A stretch of 13,447 nt of DNA, taken from the NCBI GenBank assembly GCA_964615445.1, contig CAZTOK010000032.1, positions 1 to 13,447 on the forward strand. The letters are read 5' to 3'. The notes below the pieces were generated by a model. The model did not search any database and was not told the DNA's origin. It saw only the letters and a list, made by a program, of their open reading frames with translations. The stretch comes from JALRBM01 sp964615445. Lineage in GTDB: Bacteria; Patescibacteriota; Saccharimonadia; Saccharimonadales; Saccharimonadaceae. Of the stretch, positions 1 through 5,491 are shown piece by piece. Numbering within the stretch: position 1 is the first letter of the stretch; every line of letters begins with the position of its first letter. The position numbers and the translations under genes are program-made.

Positions 1-70
1 CCCGGTAGGATTCGAACCTACGACACCTGGTTCCGAAGACCAGTGCTCTAATCCGCTGAGCTACGGGTGC
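1..70 (-). tRNA. tRNA-Arg (anticodon UCG), 3' end cut by window edge
   Basis: Read on the minus strand, this folds as a tRNA. The 5' acceptor strand is GCACCCG, followed by TA, a D arm opening with GCTC, and an anticodon stem CTGGT/ACCAG enclosing the loop CTTCGGA. The T arm is a perfect GTAGG/CCTAC stem around TTCGAAT. The anticodon is TCG, which reads the arginine codon CGA and possibly other CGN codons by wobble. Only CGGG of the 3' acceptor strand is inside the window, so the last three acceptor bases and the discriminator lie beyond position 1. Whether CCA is encoded cannot be seen. Confidence 0.95.
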
Positions 71-82
71 GTAACTTTCTCG

Positions 83-111
83 ATTTTACCAGATAACGGA
101 CATTTTGTCAC
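83..111 (-). promoter_or_regulatory. promoter of tRNA-Arg
   Basis: On the minus strand GTGACA (106-111) is followed after 17 bases by TAAAAT (83-88), with TGG just before the -10, so it also fits an extended -10. The predicted transcription start near 76 lies about six bases before the mature tRNA. The -35 box overlaps the stop codon of the preceding DoxX gene (108-110), so the tRNA appears to be transcribed independently of that gene. Confidence 0.6.
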
Positions 112-488
112 TCTTTAGTGGGCTCTGGCGAAACGACAAGTGCTAAGGCCGCAAACATCAGGCCAATGTCGCGAAAACTAATAGGAAGAAGACTGAAATT
201 TGAAATCACAATCCCTAAAAGCATTACGACACATACAAGTGCCGCAAATCGCACATACACTCCTGTAAGAAGCCAGATCGCAAGGATCACCTCAACAACA
301 GAAAAGATTAGAAGCAAGACATTCGCGGGGATAATTTCTCGTAAAAAGGCGGGTAAATACCCCGACCAATCGTTAGGGCTCAAAAATGACGAAATGGCTG
401 CATAGAAAAATACGACAGCTAGTCCGATTCGGAGAAATATAGGGGTGCATCTACTGTACGATTGGAGCCATGAATCAACTTGTTTCAT
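108..488 (-). CDS. DoxX-like integral membrane protein
   Basis: A 126-residue hydrophobic protein with four predicted membrane segments at about residues 17-36, 54-76, 80-100 and 105-120. The order and spacing, the LLTG.Y.R.AAL stretch entering the third segment and the FRDIGLMFAALAL stretch in the last are typical of the DoxX/DoxD-like superfamily. Members act in the cytoplasmic membrane; some associate with quinone-linked oxidation or thiol stress, but most have no proven role. The start is chosen at the ATG at 488. An upstream in-frame ATG (527) would add 13 polar residues without a ribosome binding site. A TATTAT box ends six bases before 488, so the transcript may be leaderless. It is divergent from the cupredoxin-like gene at 554. 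The family call is fairly secure; substrate and function are unknown. Confidence 0.75.
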   Translation of the reverse strand: MKQVDSWLQSYSRCTPIFLRIGLAVVFFYAAISSFLSPNDWSGYLPAFLREIIPANVLLLIFSVVEVILAIWLLTGVYVRFAALVCVVMLLGIVISNFSLLPISFRDIGLMFAALALVVSPEPTKE

Positions 489-489
489 A

Positions 490-519
490 TTGACATAATA
501 CACCCTTCGCGCCAATAAT
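490..519 (+). promoter_or_regulatory. promoter of the cupredoxin-like gene
   Basis: A perfect TTGACA (490-495) and AATAAT (514-519, five of six consensus bases) are separated by 18 bases. Transcription would start near 526, which rules out an in-frame ATG at 518 and supports translation from 554, where AAAGG precedes the ATG at normal spacing. The -35 box lies directly beside the divergent DoxX start codon at 488. Confidence 0.7.
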
Positions 520-553
520 GAAGGCATACATAAGCACTAATGAAAGGCTGATT

Positions 554-988
554 ATGAGTAATAAACATCGAATTATTATTGGAGTGGTTGCTATTGTCGC
601 AGTCTTAGGTGCTGCTGTTATTTATACTGTTATCAACGCAAATAAAAGCGCCGCGCCAGCAGCTACTTCTTCAACGTCAAGTACTTCGTCGTCAAGTAGC
701 ACAACAAACAACCAGAACGTTGCCTCTGTCATTACGTATGACGGCAACACGTTTAGCCTTTCAGTAAATACTATTACTGCCGGCTCGCAAGTCGAGGTTA
801 AAAATACTTCGAGTAGTGATCTCAATTTTGACTCCGACCCACATCCGACCCACACTGACGAACCTGAACTTAATCAAGGCGACATAGCACCTGGCCAATC
901 AAAAGTATTCACTATCACCAAAAAAGGCACGTGGGGCTTCCATAATCACCTTGATCCTACACAGCACGGCAGCATTACCGTTAACTAG
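554..988 (+). CDS. membrane-anchored cupredoxin-like protein with His-rich site
   Basis: A 144-residue protein with a short basic N-terminus and one membrane or signal-anchor helix (about 7-27). A Ser/Thr/Ala-rich linker (31-53) leads to an extracytoplasmic beta domain (about 57-144) that fits a small cupredoxin fold. The pattern is HPTH (His97, His100), then APGQSKVFTITKKGTW, then FHNHLDPTQHG (His130, His132, His138) and a closing beta strand. A classical blue-copper site has a Cys in the last loop; here that position is His and no Cys exists anywhere in the protein. A metal site, if present, would be type 2-like and His-based. Start at 554 is supported by AAAGG and by the promoter position. 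The stop codon overlaps that of the convergent gene at 985. The fold assignment is by motif recognition; metal binding is inferred. Confidence 0.72.
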   Translation: MSNKHRIIIGVVAIVAVLGAAVIYTVINANKSAAPAATSSTSSTSSSSSTTNNQNVASVITYDGNTFSLSVNTITAGSQVEVKNTSSSDLNFDSDPHPTHTDEPELNQGDIAPGQSKVFTITKKGTWGFHNHLDPTQHGSITVN

Positions 989-2004
989 CTCTTCGGCCAA
1001 TTAGCATATAACGTTTCGTCAGCCACCGAAATAGCCGTCGCCGTTATGATATGATCCATGCCGATCTCTTCATCTATATGAACATCTAGTTTTTTCAGAA
1101 ATGCTTCAGGCGGTATGGTAAATTCACCAGGCCGAACAATAGGGATTGTTGCTGGACAATGACCGACGTTCTTCCACCTTCCACCTTGAAGACTTCTATG
1201 GAATATCGCATCAGATTCGGCGAGTGGCATATCTTTTACTGTAGTAATAAATTCATCCTCACCTATGTCGCCCTTCTCCCACTGCGAATACGCATCCAGA
1301 GGATGCTCTTTAAAGATAGGGATACTTATTTTCAGACGGGCGCTTGAGAGCGCTGCTATACGACCTACTTGGCTCCGAGCAAATTCTGATTTGTCCCCTT
1401 CCGTCACTACTCCACGTCCTATAAGCATACCTCCGACGAGATCATAGTTTGGTCGTAAAGAAGCGTAATCATATGACTCCACTATATTGGAATAAAGCGT
1501 CCAGTCTTTCGCTCTAGGCAGTGTTGTTCTTCCTTTTTCTCGCCATAGCTCAACGTTTGCTTTATAGTCCGTATACACTCCATCTCCTACTTCTATAAGG
1601 GATTTTTGAAGTGTGCTACTTTCCGTAGCAACTTCTTGGAGCGCGGTATTAAACCAAAAATGCATTGTATTTAAAAAGCGCCGGACAGTAGGCGAATATA
1701 TATCATAATCAACAATGGCAGTTTGTTCATCTTCTGGTAATAACAGCGAGTCGTGCTCATCAAAATACTGCGTCATTTGCTCAATCGCCTGGCGGCAAAC
1801 AAGCTCACCAAGTGCCGCCAGTACAACTTGACGCTTACGTCGACTTGCTTCGTATGCCGCTTCAATAACGGCAACCTCATCCTTTAGATGATATGACTCC
1901 ACGGAAGCGATATGTACTGTATTAACCACTTCACGCATGTCGTTGTATGAGCTAGCATCAAGTAGCTCACCTACATAGCTTTTTAATACCTCAGTTTTAG
2001 GCAT
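985..2004 (-). CDS. conserved-looking protein of unknown function, 339 aa
   Basis: I do not recognise this protein. It has 339 residues, no signal peptide and no membrane segment, so it is probably cytoplasmic. The N-terminal two thirds is rich in charged, likely helical sequence (for example residues 40-85 and 105-160). The C-terminal third carries more structured-looking elements: VGGMLIGRGVV near 190-200, a GHCPAT stretch with the Cys at 283, and IPPEAFLKKLDVHIDEEIGMDH near 297-318. The His-Cys-Pro stretch is the best candidate for an active or structural site. The ATG at 2004 is preceded by a strong AAGGAGG at slightly short spacing. The gene is divergent from murB with overlapping -10 elements, and its stop codon overlaps that of the convergent cupredoxin-like gene in the four bases CTAG (985-988). 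Function is unknown. Confidence 0.85.
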   Translation of the reverse strand: MPKTEVLKSYVGELLDASSYNDMREVVNTVHIASVESYHLKDEVAVIEAAYEASRRKRQVVLAALGELVCRQAIEQMTQYFDEHDSLLLPEDEQTAIVDYDIYSPTVRRFLNTMHFWFNTALQEVATESSTLQKSLIEVGDGVYTDYKANVELWREKGRTTLPRAKDWTLYSNIVESYDYASLRPNYDLVGGMLIGRGVVTEGDKSEFARSQVGRIAALSSARLKISIPIFKEHPLDAYSQWEKGDIGEDEFITTVKDMPLAESDAIFHRSLQGGRWKNVGHCPATIPIVRPGEFTIPPEAFLKKLDVHIDEEIGMDHIITATAISVADETLYANWPKS

Positions 2005-2013
2005 TCTCCTCCT

Positions 2014-2041
2014 TTTACGTAACTGCCTGTCGCGTTATAAT
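2014..2041 (+). promoter_or_regulatory. murB promoter (shared with divergent gene)
   Basis: A perfect TATAAT (2036-2041) follows TTTACG (2014-2019) after 16 bases. The predicted start near 2048 is only about two bases from the murB ATG at 2050, and no ribosome binding site can fit between, which implies a nearly leaderless mRNA. On the minus strand the same bases give TATAAC (2034-2039), a plausible -10 for the gene starting at 2004, so the divergent -10 elements overlap. A 5-bp inverted repeat, CTGTC (2027-2031) and GACAG (2042-2046), brackets the -10. Confidence 0.6.
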
Positions 2042-2049
2042 GACAGCAC

Positions 2050-3069
2050 ATGGAAATTCATACTAACATTCCGCTTAAAAACTATACTACCATGCGGTTA
2101 GGCGGCAACGCGCGCTTCATGGTTGACGTGCGTACTCCTGAAGAAGTAGCTGAAATATGTCAGAATGCCGCAGGTCGCACCCTTCCAATTTTTATCTTAG
2201 GTGGCGGCAGTAATGTCATTGTCCACGATGAAGGATTTGACGGCATTATAGTGCGCAACCGCATTCCTGGGTTTGAAGTCGTTTCTGACGAACCTGGTCA
2301 ATCTATTATAAAAATCGGTGCTGGTGAAAATTGGGATGAAGTCGTCAAACGGATAGTTGATATGAAGCTTTCTGGCATCGAAGCGATGTCAGCTATTCCC
2401 GGAACTGCTGGCGCCGCACCAGTACAAAACGTGGGCGCATACGGCCAAGAAATTGCAGATACGTTAGTGTCACTTGAAGCATACGACCAAACCGCAAAGA
2501 GTTTTGTTACACTGCAAAATGCCGATTGTGGTTTTTCGTATCGCAATAGTATTTTTAGGGACAGTGCTAAAGGCCGTTATGTCATTACCTCTATTACACT
2601 GCGGCTATATAAAACTGCTCCCGAGCCGCCATTTTACCCGGCCGTACAAAAATATCTCGATGAACACTCCGTCACTCTTTTTACACCTCAGGTTATTCGC
2701 GATGCGGTAACAGCAATTCGGGCCGATAAACTTCCTGACCCTAGCGTGACACCAAATACTGGCTCTTTCTTTAAGAATGCCATCGTTGAAGAATGGCAGC
2801 TCGCAGATCTTCGCAAGAATTACCCTGATATTCCAACATACGACATGCCAGATGGCCGATACAAAATTCCAACTGGTTGGCTTATTGAGCAGGCTGGGCT
2901 AAAAGGCAAAACACTTCATGGCATGCATGTGCATGATAAAAATGCTTTGGTACTTATAAATGAGTCTGCGCAAAGTTATAGCGACCTTGCAGCTGCACGT
3001 GATGAAATTATTGGCGCGGTACGCGACACGTTCCATATTATGATCGAGCAAGAACCGCTTGAAATTTAA
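2050..3069 (+). CDS. murB: UDP-N-acetylmuramate dehydrogenase (MurB, type I)
   Basis: MurB is a cytoplasmic FAD enzyme. It uses NADPH to reduce UDP-N-acetylenolpyruvoylglucosamine to UDP-N-acetylmuramate, the second committed step of peptidoglycan precursor synthesis. The 339 residues match the E. coli-like type I enzymes (about 340 aa). Visible signatures are NYTTMRLGGNA at the start, the FAD-binding LGGGSNVIV (50-58), AIPGTAGAAPVQNVGAYG (115-132) and YRNSIFR (164-170). PNTGSFFKNA (235-244) carries the proton-donating Ser239. GWLIEQAGLKG lies at 276-286, and the C-terminal IEQEP carries the expected catalytic Glu335. The start is the ATG at 2050, immediately downstream of a consensus -10 box and without a ribosome binding site. 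A strong hairpin follows the gene. The window also holds a MurA-family gene about 9.3 kb away. Confidence 0.97.
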   Translation: MEIHTNIPLKNYTTMRLGGNARFMVDVRTPEEVAEICQNAAGRTLPIFILGGGSNVIVHDEGFDGIIVRNRIPGFEVVSDEPGQSIIKIGAGENWDEVVKRIVDMKLSGIEAMSAIPGTAGAAPVQNVGAYGQEIADTLVSLEAYDQTAKSFVTLQNADCGFSYRNSIFRDSAKGRYVITSITLRLYKTAPEPPFYPAVQKYLDEHSVTLFTPQVIRDAVTAIRADKLPDPSVTPNTGSFFKNAIVEEWQLADLRKNYPDIPTYDMPDGRYKIPTGWLIEQAGLKGKTLHGMHVHDKNALVLINESAQSYSDLAAARDEIIGAVRDTFHIMIEQEPLEI

Positions 3070-3071
3070 AA

Positions 3072-3107
3072 GTTCCGGTACGGCTACGGTTGTAGCCATA
3101 CCGGAAC
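3072..3107. terminator. bidirectional hairpin terminator after murB
   Basis: GTTCCGGTA and GGCTAC pair with GTAGCC and TACCGGAAC around the loop GGTT. The arms total 15 base pairs with a single C/A mismatch. On the plus strand an ATTTTT run follows after several bases. On the minus strand TTTTAAATTT follows directly. The hairpin separates murB from the convergent gene ending at 3123 and could stop transcription from both sides. Confidence 0.8.
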
Positions 3108-3122
3108 ATGTCATATTTTTGA

Positions 3123-3491
3123 CTAGTACTTAAATAAGCGGACGTCAAATGTATCTACTTGTCTGCCAGAGAGCAGACTAACGCGCACATGGAGTTGATC
3201 TGCATAAAACGCGAATTCCATTCTATTCAACGCGTCATTACTTACAATCGGTGCGGCATCTGGAAACAGATAGAACGAAGTAAATACTTGTCTAACACCA
3301 CCTATGGCATCAACAGACACTTGCCTGCAGCCATCGGGTAGATCTTCAACGAACAGCGGCCTCTTTAGATGTATGTTCTCATGCGCATGCCCGCGGAGGG
3401 TAATTAACGTGAAACTGTCGTCCCCTAAGAATTCAGCAAGCCGCGCGCAAAACGAATCGATGTTCTGGTGTGTCAACTGCTCGAACTCCAC
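3123..3491 (-). CDS. small protein of unknown function, possible diverged third paralogue
   Basis: A 122-residue soluble protein with no signal peptide or membrane segment. I do not recognise a family. Its N-terminus, EQLTHQNIDSFCARLAEFLGDDSF, aligns by eye with LTHESIRGFADILRRHLVGRSF in the next gene upstream (3561-3992) and with LTRENINDYVIFLRSFLTGRTF at 4127-4507. A following stretch (DGCRQVSV) may match NGPMQVQV of the neighbour, but the rest has diverged and lacks the TDK and YDPNEF motifs. Translation starts at GTG (3489-3491) with a strong AAAGGAG five to six bases upstream, unlike its two neighbours, which have no ribosome binding site. It ends at the hairpin terminator shared with murB. 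It is probably the last gene of a minus-strand series, with a perfect inverted repeat just upstream. Confidence 0.75.
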   Translation of the reverse strand: MEFEQLTHQNIDSFCARLAEFLGDDSFTLITLRGHAHENIHLKRPLFVEDLPDGCRQVSVDAIGGVRQVFTSFYLFPDAAPIVSNDALNRMEFAFYADQLHVRVSLLSGRQVDTFDVRLFKY

Positions 3492-3523
3492 TTCAGCTCC
3501 TTTGTCGACCGGTTGATTTTTAT

Positions 3524-3553
3524 AGTCCTGGCTGCTTCGAAGCAGCCAGGACT
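3524..3553. repeat. perfect 30-bp inverted repeat between paralogue genes
   Basis: The two halves AGTCCTGGCTGCTTC and GAAGCAGCCAGGACT are exact reverse complements, giving a long hairpin with a small loop around TCGA. It lies between the stop of the gene at 3561 and the start of the gene at 3491. No T-run follows on the minus strand; TATAAAAATC does. A simple intrinsic terminator is therefore doubtful, and an attenuator, RNA-processing site or repetitive element is possible. Its outer arm GTCCTGG/CCAGGAC recurs at 4092-4119. Confidence 0.75.
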
Positions 3554-3560
3554 GACTATA

Positions 3561-3992
3561 CTACTCGTAGACGTGAGACTTGAGAACAGTAAACAACATA
3601 TATTCACAGACTATTACGCCTTGCTGGCGGCGATATGTATTCGTCTGGAAAGTTTGCTGGCGCTGATCTTGGTGTAGACTAAACGTAGTCCAACTAAACC
3701 CCTCATCTGCACCAATGGCTACAGAGAATTCATTGGGGTCATATGTGTCGAAAGTAATGTTAACTTTATCCGTAAACACCTGAACCTGCATTGGTCCATT
3801 TTCTAACATCTCTACAGAGATATTGATAAGATTGGCGCCTTCATATGTATCGATAAGATTAGGAGTTTCGTTCAGCATCTCACCCCGATATACATTGAAA
3901 CTTCGACCAACTAAATGACGCCGCAAAATGTCTGCAAACCCACGAATACTCTCATGCGTAAGGTAGTTTACGTCCACCACAGTCACCACCAT
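3561..3992 (-). CDS. small paralogous protein of unknown function (member 2 of tandem series)
   Basis: A 143-residue soluble, acidic protein with no recognisable family. It is clearly homologous to the product of 4127-4507. Shared blocks are LT.E.I...A..LR..L.GR.F.VY.G (about 11-37), GPMQ(V/I).V.TDK (67-76) and YDPNEFS.A(I/V)G (84-94). A C-terminal block (about 113-141) shares QTF, a nearby Tyr-Arg, FT and SH. Relative to its sister it has a seven-residue insertion near 43-50 and extra residues near 97-110. The alternating hydrophobic pattern suggests a mainly beta core after an N-terminal helix. The ATG at 3992 has no ribosome binding site, although the predicted leader is about 24 bases. 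The upstream promoter and leader are duplicated from, or into, the gene at 4127. Function is unknown. Confidence 0.82.
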   Translation of the reverse strand: MVVTVVDVNYLTHESIRGFADILRRHLVGRSFNVYRGEMLNETPNLIDTYEGANLINISVEMLENGPMQVQVFTDKVNITFDTYDPNEFSVAIGADEGFSWTTFSLHQDQRQQTFQTNTYRRQQGVIVCEYMLFTVLKSHVYE

Positions 3993-4069
3993 CTTATAGT
4001 AGGAGCAGGATACACCTAAATTATTCTAAAATTTTTTAGCCACTCGCGCAAGCTTGTCAACTCCGTATG
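3981..4069 (-). repeat. duplicated promoter/leader region, copy A
   Basis: This stretch aligns along its whole length with 4499-4589, with roughly three quarters of positions identical by eye. It includes an unbroken identical core of about 17 bases, CCTAAATTATTCTAAA with flanks. It spans the first codons of the gene at 3992, its leader and its promoter, which shows that the two neighbouring genes arose by tandem duplication including control sequence. Confidence 0.75.
4023..4051 (-). promoter_or_regulatory. promoter of the paralogue gene at 3992
   Basis: On the minus strand TTGCGC (4046-4051) and TAGAAT (4023-4028) are separated by 17 bases. The same arrangement is kept in the duplicated copy at 4542-4570, which supports the assignment. 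Predicted transcription start is near 4016, giving a leader of about 24 bases without a Shine-Dalgarno sequence. A perfect TTGACA further upstream is not at a workable distance from this -10. Confidence 0.5.
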
Positions 4070-4091
4070 GCGACCGACGAGGTCTATTTTA

Positions 4092-4119
4092 GTCCTGGGT
4101 GTTCCACTACGGCCAGGAC
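4092..4119. repeat. GTCCTGG/CCAGGAC hairpin downstream of the gene at 4127
   Basis: GTCCTGG (4092-4098) and CCAGGAC (4113-4119) form a 7-bp stem with a 14-base loop, eight bases beyond the stop codon of the gene at 4127. The stem is the same as the outer part of the perfect inverted repeat at 3524-3553. In both places the minus strand continues as CTA followed by an A-rich run. No T-run follows, so it is not a standard terminator on the minus strand. Confidence 0.6.
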
Positions 4120-4126
4120 CTTGCAG

Positions 4127-4507
4127 CTAGCGCATATGGGACTGGTAAATAGTAAACGATATATGGTCAGCTACTAATACGTCTTGCTCGTAACGATACA
4201 TTTCTGTCCAGAAAGTCTGTCTATCACCATCATCAATTAGGCCAGACGCAGTCGAACCCACAGCTTCAGAGAACTCATTGGGATCATAGGCAATGATCGT
4301 AACAATTGCCTTATCCGTGACTACGTTGATTTGCATTGGTCCGGCTTCTACCGTCACTAAGGATATTTCGATTAAACTGGCGTCATTATGCCAAATATCA
4401 CCAAGATACACTTCAAATGTTCGACCGGTCAAGAAGCTTCGCAAAAAAATCACATAATCATTAATGTTCTCACGCGTAAGAGTCATTGGACTTATCACAG
4501 TTACCAC
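4127..4507 (-). CDS. small paralogous protein of unknown function (member 3 of tandem series)
   Basis: A 126-residue soluble, acidic protein, homologous to the neighbour at 3561-3992. It shares the N-terminal LT.E.I motif, GPMQINVVTDK (56-66), YDPNEFSEAVG (74-84) and the C-terminal QTF, Tyr-Arg, FT and SH elements. No signal peptide, membrane helix or known catalytic motif is visible, and I do not recognise a family. The start is taken at GTG (4505-4507) because this gives an N-terminus (VTVI) matching VVTVVD of its sister. An internal ATG seven codons later is possible. There is no clear ribosome binding site. Its promoter and leader copy faces the pilin operon starting at 4599, so the two transcription units diverge from a shared region of about 90 bases. 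Any link to pilus function is only positional. Confidence 0.8.
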   Translation of the reverse strand: MVTVISPMTLTRENINDYVIFLRSFLTGRTFEVYLGDIWHNDASLIEISLVTVEAGPMQINVVTDKAIVTIIAYDPNEFSEAVGSTASGLIDDGDRQTFWTEMYRYEQDVLVADHISFTIYQSHMR

Positions 4508-4589
4508 CCGTCCTGTAGTAGGAGTGGTTTACGCCTAAATTATTCTAAACCTTTTTAACCACTTGCGCCAGCTTACTAAACCCCTTATG
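4499..4589 (-). repeat. duplicated promoter/leader region, copy B
   Basis: This is the second copy of the region described at 3981-4069. The most conserved part is the A/T-rich block containing the minus-strand -10 element, and the adjoining GCGC-containing -35 region is also recognisable. Within the leader, TAGG near the 5' end and CCTA before the gene are kept in both copies and could pair. Confidence 0.75.
4542..4570 (-). promoter_or_regulatory. promoter of the paralogue gene at 4507
   Basis: On the minus strand TGGCGC (4565-4570) and TAGAAT (4542-4547) are separated by 17 bases, matching the position of TTGCGC-17-TAGAAT in the duplicated copy. Predicted start is near 4535, leaving a leader of about 28 bases. 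The -35 overlaps the candidate -35 of the divergent pilin operon. Confidence 0.45.
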
Positions 4590-4591
4590 CT
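4563..4591 (+). promoter_or_regulatory. candidate promoter of the pilin operon
   Basis: TTGCGC (4563-4568) is followed after 17 bases by TATGCT (4586-4591), placing the start at about 4598, next to the ATG at 4599. A closer match, TGCTATAAA (extended -10 at 4588-4596), would start transcription inside the first codons and so is less likely to serve this gene. No ribosome binding site precedes the ATG, so a leaderless transcript is predicted, though the element is weak. Confidence 0.35.
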
Positions 4592-4598
4592 ATAAACT

Positions 4599-5102
4599 AT
4601 GAAAGGCCGCGCCGGGTTTACGCTTATTGAGCTTTTGATTGTTATTACCATTATGGGCATTTTGCTTGGTATTGCCGTAATTAACCTTAGTTCAAACCAA
4701 GTAAGCGCACGCGATGAAAAGCGCAAAAGTGACGTTGCTACCATTGCTCAGCAACTTGAAAATTACTACAATACCGGTTCTAATCCAAGTAGTACATATA
4801 ATCCAGGAGAATATCCACCAACCGATTATATGAATACCGAGGCGGGCGTAAAAGCTGCGCTTCGCGACATGGATCCGAAGGCGCTTCGCGGTCCAAATGT
4901 GAGCGACAGTTCATCTATTAGCCTGGTTGTCGCAACTACAAACACGGCTCAGACTCCCACTATTAGTACCTACATTTACCAGCCACTCGCTGCCGATGGC
5001 AGCTTGTGTCAGCACGCCGCACAGGAATGTCGCAAGTTTATTCTGTATTATGTGCTCGAAGCAACATCTGGCACGCAACAGATTGTGAGCAAAAGCCAAT
5101 GA
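4599..5102 (+). CDS. type IV prepilin-like protein (pseudopilin), first gene of pilin operon
   Basis: A 167-residue prepilin with a short basic leader MKGRAG and the type III signal motif GFTLIELL. Prepilin peptidase should cut between Gly6 and Phe7, with Glu11 as the conserved Glu at mature position 5. The hydrophobic helix (7-30) anchors the protein in the membrane before assembly. ARDEKRKSDVATIAQQLENYYN (37-58) resembles the alpha1 extension of many type II secretion and type IV pseudopilins, and Cys137 and Cys144 may form a disulphide near the C-terminus. The gene starts without a ribosome binding site. Its TGA stop overlaps the ATG of the next prepilin (ATGA at 5099-5102), so the pair is probably translationally coupled. 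The class is secure. Whether it is a minor subunit or forms its own filament cannot be told. Confidence 0.9.
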   Translation: MKGRAGFTLIELLIVITIMGILLGIAVINLSSNQVSARDEKRKSDVATIAQQLENYYNTGSNPSSTYNPGEYPPTDYMNTEAGVKAALRDMDPKALRGPNVSDSSSISLVVATTNTAQTPTISTYIYQPLAADGSLCQHAAQECRKFILYYVLEATSGTQQIVSKSQ

Positions 5103-5491
5103 GCCGACTCGCACCTCAATCTGGTTTTACAGCAGTAGAACTGCTCATTACGCTGTTTATTGCTGTCGCCTTTATTGGTACAGCGTACCAGCTTTACACT
5201 ATTATTATTAAAAATGGTGCCGATGCACGCAACCAAGCTACCGCAAGTAATATTGCATACGATAACTTGCGGCGATACAGCGCCAACGCCACGAGTCCAT
5301 GTAGCGTCGTTACTCCTTCTCCCACCCCTTCCATCCCCTCTGGCACAAGCCTTACAAGTGCTTCTATTACTGTTACCTATAGCTGCCCATATGGCACAAG
5401 TTCAACCCTTACTAAAATTGTCGTTGCTGTAAAATATGGTAGTAGTACGCCACAGCAGGAGGTCGATCATGCGATTTTTGTCTCCAATTAA
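5099..5491 (+). CDS. minor prepilin-like protein
   Basis: A 130-residue prepilin. Leader MSRLAPQSG is followed by FTAVELLITLFIAVAFIG, with predicted cleavage between Gly9 and Phe10 and Glu14 at mature position 5. The globular part is short and rich in Ser, Thr and Pro (69-95), with Cys68 and Cys96 able to form a disulphide. The start is fixed by the leader peptide and by the ATGA overlap with the upstream prepilin; longer upstream starts would put the signal motif far inside the protein. The 3' end overlaps the next gene by 23 bases. Small size and position suggest a minor subunit assembled with the large pilin encoded next, perhaps as a tip complex. That role is inferred from operon order alone. 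Confidence 0.87.
   Translation: MSRLAPQSGFTAVELLITLFIAVAFIGTAYQLYTIIIKNGADARNQATASNIAYDNLRRYSANATSPCSVVTPSPTPSIPSGTSLTSASITVTYSCPYGTSSTLTKIVVAVKYGSSTPQQEVDHAIFVSN

Noticed and set aside
2027..2046. CTGTC/GACAG around the murB -10 as an operator for the same regulator as at 12338.
   Set aside because: The arms are only five bases, the spacing is different and the sequence does not resemble TTATATCA/TGATATAA, so a common regulator is not supported.
3072..4119. The several hairpins between 3072 and 4119 as a CRISPR-like array or mobile element.
   Set aside because: There are only three, their spacing is irregular and gene-sized, there are no direct repeats of spacer length, and no transposase or cas gene is present.
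3561..4507. The paralogue pair as toxin-immunity or antitoxin proteins.
   Set aside because: Small acidic tandem proteins fit that idea loosely, but no toxin, secretion signal or matching partner gene is visible, so a function cannot be claimed.
4588..4596. TGCTATAAA as an extended -10 for the pilin operon.
   Set aside because: Transcription would begin around 4603, after the only start codon that gives a proper prepilin leader, so it cannot produce this protein's mRNA without another start.
108..5102. Recoding of TGA as glycine, as in Gracilibacteria.
   Set aside because: TGA ends the DoxX-like and the first pilin genes at sensible lengths and within an ATGA overlap, and no gene here needs in-frame TGA readthrough.
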